Below are positions 59,723-64,000 of a stretch of 64,000 nt of DNA, one piece after another. Source of the DNA: an uncultured Lachnospiraceae bacterium (lineage in GTDB: Bacteria; Bacillota; Clostridia; Lachnospirales; Lachnospiraceae); contig CADCMM010000004.1 in assembly GCA_902802515.1 (NCBI GenBank), positions 1 to 64,000 of the forward strand, read 5' to 3'. Made by a program: the position numbers and the translations under genes. A model generated the notes under the pieces. The model did not search any database. It had not been told where the DNA came from and was given only the letters and a program-made list of their open reading frames with translations. Numbering within the stretch: the first letter of the stretch is position 1; every line of letters starts with the position of its first letter.

Positions 59723-60088
59723 CTACATTACATCCAGTATCTCCTTCTGTTTCTTCTTGCTTAACGAACCAAGCACAATCCCATATGCCTTATCCAACAA
59801 ATCCTTTAGGATATCACCCGGCACTTCTCCGTTCGCCTTTATCGAATTCCAATGTGTCTTGTTCATATAGTAACCGGGAATGATATCCTCATACTGATTC
59901 CGCAGGAAATCTCCCTCCAGTGGATCAAGCTTCAAAGTGATATAATAAGGATTATCATCTTCATCCATGCAGACAGCGGCGAACATCTTTCCGCCAACCT
60001 GATAGCGCATCCAGTTCCAGTCTTTTTGCAAATCTTTAGTAACACCCGGCTTTCCTTTCAAATATTCATCAATCCAAGCGTATTTCAT
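59723..60088 (-). CDS. MmcQ/YjbR-family protein
   Basis: 121 aa. The YjbR fold is recognised from the segments KDWNWMRYQVGGKMFAAVCM, YYITLKLDPLEGDFLRNQY, and PGYYMNKTHWNSIKANGEVP. These proteins have a double-wing-like DNA-binding fold of unknown task. It overlaps the end of the WYL regulator gene by four bases (ATGA). Confidence 0.88.
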   Translation of the reverse strand: MKYAWIDEYLKGKPGVTKDLQKDWNWMRYQVGGKMFAAVCMDEDDNPYYITLKLDPLEGDFLRNQYEDIIPGYYMNKTHWNSIKANGEVPGDILKDLLDKAYGIVLGSLSKKKQKEILDVM

Positions 60089-61053
60089 TTGTCTTTGCCT
60101 CCATAAGTTATTCTCATGGTCTCTGCCACTTTTAACAGACTTTCCCGTACTTCCTTCGGTTCCAGCACCTCTGCTTTTTCTCCAAAGGTCAGTATCCAGG
60201 CGAGCAGATTCTCCATGTCAGTATAGTCAGCGGAAAACAAAAGCTTTCCTCCCTCTGTCTCCGTATAGCAATGTGGTCCGAACTCTTCCACCAGTCTCCA
60301 CTTTACCTCCGGAGCAAACAGAGCCTTGACCATGATACCGCCCGGAAATATCCTCTCATTTGACAAATCCGGCATCGGAACTTCACGACACGCAAATTCC
60401 GTATCCGAGATTGCCACCTTATCCATCCGGTTTAGCTTGAACAGACGGAAATCGCCCCGCTTCAAACACCTCTCCGTTCCACTCCGGTCGGCGCAGGGCA
60501 GGTCTCCACTGGAGACCTTGCGCCCCCACACATACCAACTTGACCATTTGAACACGACATAATACGGTTCTATGATACGATTGCTTTCGCCAGATGGCGC
60601 AAAGTACATAAAAGTCAAAAGTTTTCTGTTTTCGATGGCATCCTGGATAACCTCGATCTTCGGGGCAAGGGAACCCTTGTACCATGATGACAGGTCAATC
60701 AGGATGGAATCTCTCCCACTTATGAACTTAGAAGAACCCGCTTGGAGTTTTTCCATCAGCTGTCCATAGTAATGGCTTCCGCTTACGCTATCCAGGCTTC
60801 GGAGACCCGCAAGAATCATCTGCATATCCTTAGATGTCAGAATCGTCCGATCCATGCGATATCCGTCCATGATGCTGATACCGCCACCGAAACCCTGCGA
60901 TGTCTGTATGGGGATACCAGCGTTGCAGAGTGCCTCAATATCCCTGTTTATTGTCCTGCGTGATACCTCAAACTGCTCCGCCAGCTGTGGCGCAGTTGTC
61001 GTTTCCTTTTGCAGCAATACTGACAGTATGCCAATCAGCCTGTCTATCTTCAT
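60085..61053 (-). CDS. YafY-type WYL-domain transcriptional regulator carrying an in-frame insertion
   Basis: 322 aa. An N-terminal HTH_11 (TTTAPQLAEQFEVSRRTINR) and WYL domain (IIEPYYVVFKWSSWYVWG, then CLKRGDFRLFKLNRMDKV) and a WCX-type C-terminus. Between WG and CLKRGDF, where the family has a single aromatic residue, there are 18 extra residues (RKVSSGDLPCADRSGTER) encoded by a palindromic 54-bp piece. First gene of the WYL-YjbR-DUF3795-GyrI run. A dyad upstream (61092-61108) may be its operator. Confidence 0.88.
   Translation of the reverse strand: MKIDRLIGILSVLLQKETTTAPQLAEQFEVSRRTINRDIEALCNAGIPIQTSQGFGGGISIMDGYRMDRTILTSKDMQMILAGLRSLDSVSGSHYYGQLMEKLQAGSSKFISGRDSILIDLSSWYKGSLAPKIEVIQDAIENRKLLTFMYFAPSGESNRIIEPYYVVFKWSSWYVWGRKVSSGDLPCADRSGTERCLKRGDFRLFKLNRMDKVAISDTEFACREVPMPDLSNERIFPGGIMVKALFAPEVKWRLVEEFGPHCYTETEGGKLLFSADYTDMENLLAWILTFGEKAEVLEPKEVRESLLKVAETMRITYGGKDK
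60469..60524. repeat. Palindromic element inserted in frame in the WYL gene
   Basis: Exactly 54 bases (60469-60522) with no stop codon separate conserved codons of the WYL domain. It contains the near-perfect palindrome GGTCTCCACTGGAGACC (60501-60517) inside an outer stem GGCGCA/TGCGCC (60490-60495 and 60519-60524). This is like the palindromic elements known inside Rickettsia genes. Confidence 0.7.
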
Positions 61054-61091
61054 CTATTGTCACGCTCCAATTCCATCATATCAAACCGAAC

Positions 61092-61108
61092 AGGACAGCT
61101 GTATGTCA
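61092..61108 (-). promoter_or_regulatory. Candidate operator of the WYL regulator
   Basis: Imperfect dyad AGGACAGCTGTATGTCA (GGACA-N6-TGTCA), about 40 bases before the WYL start codon. Similar dyads are common before YafY-type genes, suggesting autoregulation. No matching -35/-10 pair was clear. Confidence 0.4.
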
Positions 61109-61121
61109 TGTTCGTGACAAA

Positions 61122-61161
61122 AAATTACTGAGGGCTCCAGACGTTTAGCCAGAGCCCTCAG
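61122..61161 (-). terminator. Terminator of the alcohol dehydrogenase gene
   Basis: Ten-bp stem CTGAGGGCTC/GAGCCCTCAG, followed on the minus strand by TAATTTTTTG. The remaining part of the 61162-61322 gap holds nothing recognisable. Confidence 0.85.
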
Positions 61162-61322
61162 CATTGTTCTTCGGTCAGCGCAAAACCTCATAAATTGTCT
61201 TTGTCCTCCTGATGATTCGCTGTATGCTTTTCTCCGGTAGGTATCTCCGATTTGAGGTTTCCCTCTAAGAAATAGTACTTACCTTTGTGATACGTTCAAG
61301 TTTTACCCACTTTCTATCTGCA

Positions 61323-62339
61323 TTACTCCTCAAAATGAATGATGACATTGAACGCATGCTCTGCATCAGATGCCCTTTCAATCGCGGTCGCCAGATCATC
61401 AATTCCAAATTCATCCGTTATGATCTGCTCAATATCCCATCTTCCGGATTTCATAATATCCATTACGTCACTGACATCTTCCGGCCTATATCCACCTGAG
61501 CCAACGATTGATTGCGAGGAATATGTCAAATCCAGCAGATTCAGTTCGCGCTTTGCACTATTAACCGCTACAATCACAAACCTTGCACCGATCTTGCCAT
61601 GAGCCATAAAATCATTCAGAATGCTGTCTGCCCCTGCCGCATCAATCCAGATATCTATATCCGCTACTTGTCCGTGTATGGAATAGGCTTCTCCAAAGAG
61701 GGCTCCGGCAGATTTCTGCACATCTGCTGCCGCAGTATTGCAGACCTCAAAGCCCAGTTCTTCTGCAATTCCCAGCCTGAAATCAGAATGATCACAGATT
61801 ATAACATCTGTCAGTCCAAGATATTTGAGCATGATGGCCGCCGCAATGCCGATCGTTCCGCACCCGAAGATGACTGCCTTATCTCCCGGTTTTGGATTTG
61901 CCCGCTTAGCAGCCCTTCCGCCTACGGTAAACGGCTCTATCAGGGATGCCGCCCTGTCGCTGATCGAATCATCAACTTTGTAACAAGAATGATTCAGCCG
62001 CGCTTCGGGAAGAAGCATATATTCTGAGAATCCTCCCAGCGTACCTGCTCTTTTTGTGTCGTTCTTTGCATATAGCGGGTATGGATAGATCCTATCACCG
62101 ACTGAAATATCGGTGATATTCCTGCCAGTCTTCACAACGCGCGATACCGTCTCATGTCCGAACTCTCCGCCTATTGTTACACGGTGTCCTGTTCCGGGTC
62201 CATGTGTATATACCGCCACATCCGTTCCGCAGATACTGGATCTGATATTCTTGACAAGAATATCGTTATCTCCGCAATCTGGAATTGCAGATTCCCTGAT
62301 TTCAATACTCCTCTTTCCCAAGTAGATTGCCTGTTTCAT
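61323..62339 (-). CDS. Zinc-dependent medium-chain alcohol/polyol dehydrogenase
   Basis: 338 aa MDR enzyme. Catalytic-zinc ligands: Cys in SSICGTDVAVY, His-Glu in GGEFGHETVSRV. Rossmann motif GCGTIGIAAAIMLKYLG with the acidic CDHSDFRLGIAEELGF suggests NAD+. The four-Cys structural zinc loop is missing: the region reads YPYPLYAKNDTKRAG. This is nearest to polyol or L-idonate/threonine-dehydrogenase-like members, with substrate unknown. Single gene with its own terminator. Confidence 0.87.
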   Translation of the reverse strand: MKQAIYLGKRSIEIRESAIPDCGDNDILVKNIRSSICGTDVAVYTHGPGTGHRVTIGGEFGHETVSRVVKTGRNITDISVGDRIYPYPLYAKNDTKRAGTLGGFSEYMLLPEARLNHSCYKVDDSISDRAASLIEPFTVGGRAAKRANPKPGDKAVIFGCGTIGIAAAIMLKYLGLTDVIICDHSDFRLGIAEELGFEVCNTAAADVQKSAGALFGEAYSIHGQVADIDIWIDAAGADSILNDFMAHGKIGARFVIVAVNSAKRELNLLDLTYSSQSIVGSGGYRPEDVSDVMDIMKSGRWDIEQIITDEFGIDDLATAIERASDAEHAFNVIIHFEE

Positions 62340-62519
62340 TATGATTCACTCCTCAGTTTCATAATCTACCCCTGATTATTCGCCGCAATGATTTCTTTCA
62401 AAGTTACGTCAGGGTTTCTGTATCTAACGCCACTCCGCTCATATTTGCCTTACTCATAATCAATCTGCTCGATCTTGAAAATGACCAGTCTTGTGCCATT
62501 CGAGCAACAAGCAATCATT

Positions 62520-62846
62520 TCATCCCTTCTTTGATTTCACTTTTACAGTAAACATACGGATAATCATAATTACTGAAATAACGCCGATCAGATACAGGCT
62601 TGATCGGGCGTACAGGAAAGCCAATCCGATGCAAATCGCAAACCCTCCATATATTACAATGCGGTCAAACCCTCTGGTCGAACTGTCTCGTTCCGCTCCA
62701 GGATTGTCCTTCCTGATTTGATAATCCAGCCAGTGAAAAGCAGCACTCCATAGCAGTAAATCCAGTGCATAAACCGCCTCCGGCATCACAGCGTCCGGTG
62801 AGGAACCGACCCAGCCGGTAGTGAACGGCACCAGCGTCTCATTCAT
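62520..62846 (-). pseudogene. TMEM175-like (DUF1211) channel protein, C-terminal half
   Basis: 108 aa. LVPFTTGWVGSSPDAVMPEA, then VYALDLLLWSAAFHWLDYQI is the start of the second three-helix repeat of bacterial TMEM175 potassium channels. The first repeat, with the RxxxFSD filter motif, is absent. The ATG overlaps the stop of the DUF4440 relic (GATGAATGA). The 62340-62519 stretch downstream holds nothing recognisable. Probably non-functional. Confidence 0.6.
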
Positions 62847-63006
62847 CTATCGTACCATCCCAATCTGCAGCAGCCGAAGTGTGCTCATGGAGTACCTTCC
62901 ATTCTCCATTCTGCTTTTCCAGATAATTGGTCTGTCGCATCATAAACGGAGGATTGGCACTCCCATTCCTCTTTTGTCATTAGGTTGACATGATATTGTT
63001 CTTCAG
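62843..63006 (-). pseudogene. DUF4440/SnoaL-like gene relic with an internal frameshift
   Basis: One frame reads YHVNLMTKEEWE, and the neighbouring frame continues NPPFMMRQTNYLEKQNGEWK to HEHTSAAADWDGTIDE, the end of a YybH-like DUF4440 protein. A small indel between them and the loss of the front half make it a relic. A second, shorter copy of the same block is at 54291-54367. Confidence 0.55.
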
Positions 63007-63062
63007 CATTCTATTTCCCCATTTCACTCTCAAATAGTTGAACTATGACTCAAAATATTGTA

Positions 63063-63242
63063 TCACATCATCGTGCGTTTTTCCAACTCCAAACGCAAAA
63101 AAGACGCCCCACCGCCGAAGAAGTGAAGAGCTTCCTCTGGAACGGGGATAAGGTCATCGATGAGGCGGCGGAAGTCATCAATCTGGTCGCATATTTTGTC
63201 CGGGTGTCCGTCTGACACCTGTTCACAAGTAAGTATCCTCAT
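63063..63242 (-). pseudogene. S-adenosylmethionine synthetase (MetK) N-terminal fragment
   Basis: 59-codon ORF starting MRILTCEQVSDGHPDKICDQ. The GHPDK-CDQ block is the ATP/methionine-binding signature at the start of MetK. After residue about 22 the sequence (RRLIDDLIPVPEEAL) no longer matches, and it ends in TGA. The ribosome site GGACGG is weak. This is a fragment of a second, probably mobile-element type metK joined to other DNA. Confidence 0.6.
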
Positions 63243-63265
63243 ATTTTCCGTCCTTTCATGACAAA

Positions 63266-63295
63266 AGCCCCGGAAGGATCATCCCCTCCGAGGCT
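63266..63295 (-). terminator. Terminator of the truncated XRE-membrane gene pair
   Basis: AGCCTCGGAGG/CCTTCCGGGGCT with an eight-base loop, followed on the minus strand by TTTTG. It lies about 90 bases after the 63382 stop codon. Confidence 0.75.
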
Positions 63296-63381
63296 CCATG
63301 CGGTTTTTCACGATATAAGCATATCAGGTTTCGCCATATGCTTCTTACGCGATTTTGGACATATTCAGCTACTCGCCCGCG

Positions 63382-63543
63382 CTATTGTTGATAATTATCC
63401 TTTGATGCATTTTTGTCGCTTGCCTTGCCCAGCAGTGTCAGTACGACCCGTCCGACAACCATCATCACGACAAAAAAGATAGCAGTGTACAGGATTATCT
63501 TCCGCATCTCTACCACATTCTGAAAATACATGAACAAAGCCAT
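63382..63543 (-). CDS. Small single-span membrane protein, 53 aa
   Basis: MALFMYFQNVVE, then one strong helix (IILYTAIFFVVMMVVGRVVL) and a polar tail ending NYQQ. I place the start at the ATG at 63543, which overlaps the stop region of the upstream gene (TGATCATG) and implies coupled translation. Tiny genes of this kind often follow XRE-membrane regulators. Function unknown. Confidence 0.55.
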   Translation of the reverse strand: MALFMYFQNVVEMRKIILYTAIFFVVMMVVGRVVLTLLGKASDKNASKDNYQQ

Positions 63544-63545
63544 GA

Positions 63546-63944
63546 TCACCGAAAAATTCCCGCACATATTACACTGATAATGGTGTAATTCCTCTTTGAA
63601 CCCTTTATCGGGTTATCGAACGCACCGTTTCTGACAATCAGATTCAAATACACCACGCCGCCAATCAGAAAAATGACAGTTTCCCCGATTACCATCGCTA
63701 TTTTACCCGTCACCAACAGCTGCACGACTATTGTGATTGCACAAATGATAAAGGTAATCCCAAAGGCGTTATTGCCGGCCCTTGCGGCATTTTGCTTCTG
63801 TACACCGCTGTAGTCAGCCACTTTCTGTAAAGTATCTTTCAGTTCCTTATCCATAATCTCGCCTTTCCTTTCTCCGTCGATGATCTCTCTGATATCGACT
63901 TCGTAGTAATCTGCCAACTCAACAAGAACGCTCAGATCAGGCAT
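63546..63944 (-). pseudogene. XRE regulator with membrane domain (DUF6442-like), helix-turn-helix lost
   Basis: 132 aa. The first residues (MPDLSVLVELADYYEVDIRE) are the last helices of a Cro/C1 helix-turn-helix. The normal first 40 residues are missing. Then come a coil (KELKDTLQKVADYSG) and two or three membrane helices (AFGITFIICAITIVVQLLV, AMVIGETVIFLIGGVVYL). Upstream, a hairpin (63967-64000) replaces the expected coding sequence. DNA binding is unlikely in this form. Confidence 0.6.
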
Positions 63945-63966
63945 ATTATGATGTAAGGGTCAAAAG

Positions 63967-64000
63967 CCCACTTTGCGGAGCTTGCTCCGGCAAATGTGGG
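63967..64000 (-). terminator. Hairpin at the window edge
   Basis: CCCAC-TTTGC-GGAGC pairs with GCTCC-GCAAA-GTGGG around a two-base loop (minor mismatches), followed on the minus strand by CTTTTGA. It is either the terminator of a gene beyond the window or another hairpin repeat. Confidence 0.5.

Noticed and set aside
43839..63944. Integron-like cassette array or genomic island with integrase
   Set aside because: Single-gene units suggested it, but no integrase, attC-like repeated palindrome or tRNA attachment site was seen.

Overview
The window looks like chromosomal DNA of a spore-forming Bacillota of the class Clostridia, most likely Lachnospiraceae. The evidence is a division/cell-wall (dcw) cluster followed by spoIIGA-sigE, strong GGAGG ribosome sites, sigma-A type promoters, an M-box Mg2+ riboswitch, a clostridial Amt-PII fusion and many GNAT/WYL/XRE accessory genes. 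No rRNA, tRNA, CRISPR array, transposase or integrase was seen.

1-24 kb is mainly transport. An oppABCDF oligopeptide operon (leftward) sits upstream of the start of a second opp permease gene. galM and a ChvE-MmsA-MmsB sugar importer follow. A LysR regulator then faces metNIQ (methionine importer), whose promoter is followed by a MET-box-like palindrome. Next come a lipid-kinase/PAP2 pair, mgtE with an M-box, terminator and 28-codon leader ORF, and a fused ammonium transporter-PII gene.

22-39.5 kb is the conserved core, read leftward: mraZ-rsmH-ftsL-two class B PBPs-mraY-murD-ftsW-murA-divIB-ftsZ, then aroD (divergent from aroE), then spoIIGA-sigE. Transcription starts at a promoter with three MraZ boxes. 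ftsZ has its own promoter. spoIIGA-sigE has a promoter with the 22-bp spacer and Spo0A-like box known from Bacillus spoIIG. DivIB and one PBP end in the same extracellular 'DAYGN' repeat module.

39.5-43 kb holds a RelA/SpoT-like nucleotidyltransferase with a degenerate G-loop and a long unknown C-terminus, directly downstream of a DUF815 AAA+ ATPase.

43-64 kb is an accessory region of small unrelated genes in leftward runs: exporters (DMT, MFS, MATE), an AraC regulator, an Fe-S aldo-keto reductase, LtrA, transglutaminase, nitrilase, acetyltransferases, KilA-N/XRE, a WYL operon and an alcohol dehydrogenase. Many are truncated, frameshifted or chimeric, and their stop codons often overlap the next start.

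A theme of the window is hairpin-rich repeats. One family (7.3 and 20.2 kb) keeps its shape while its stem sequences change. A cloverleaf-like element lies in the mgtE leader. A 23-bp tandem array lies beside the LysR gene. A palindromic 54-bp piece is inserted in frame into the WYL regulator gene.
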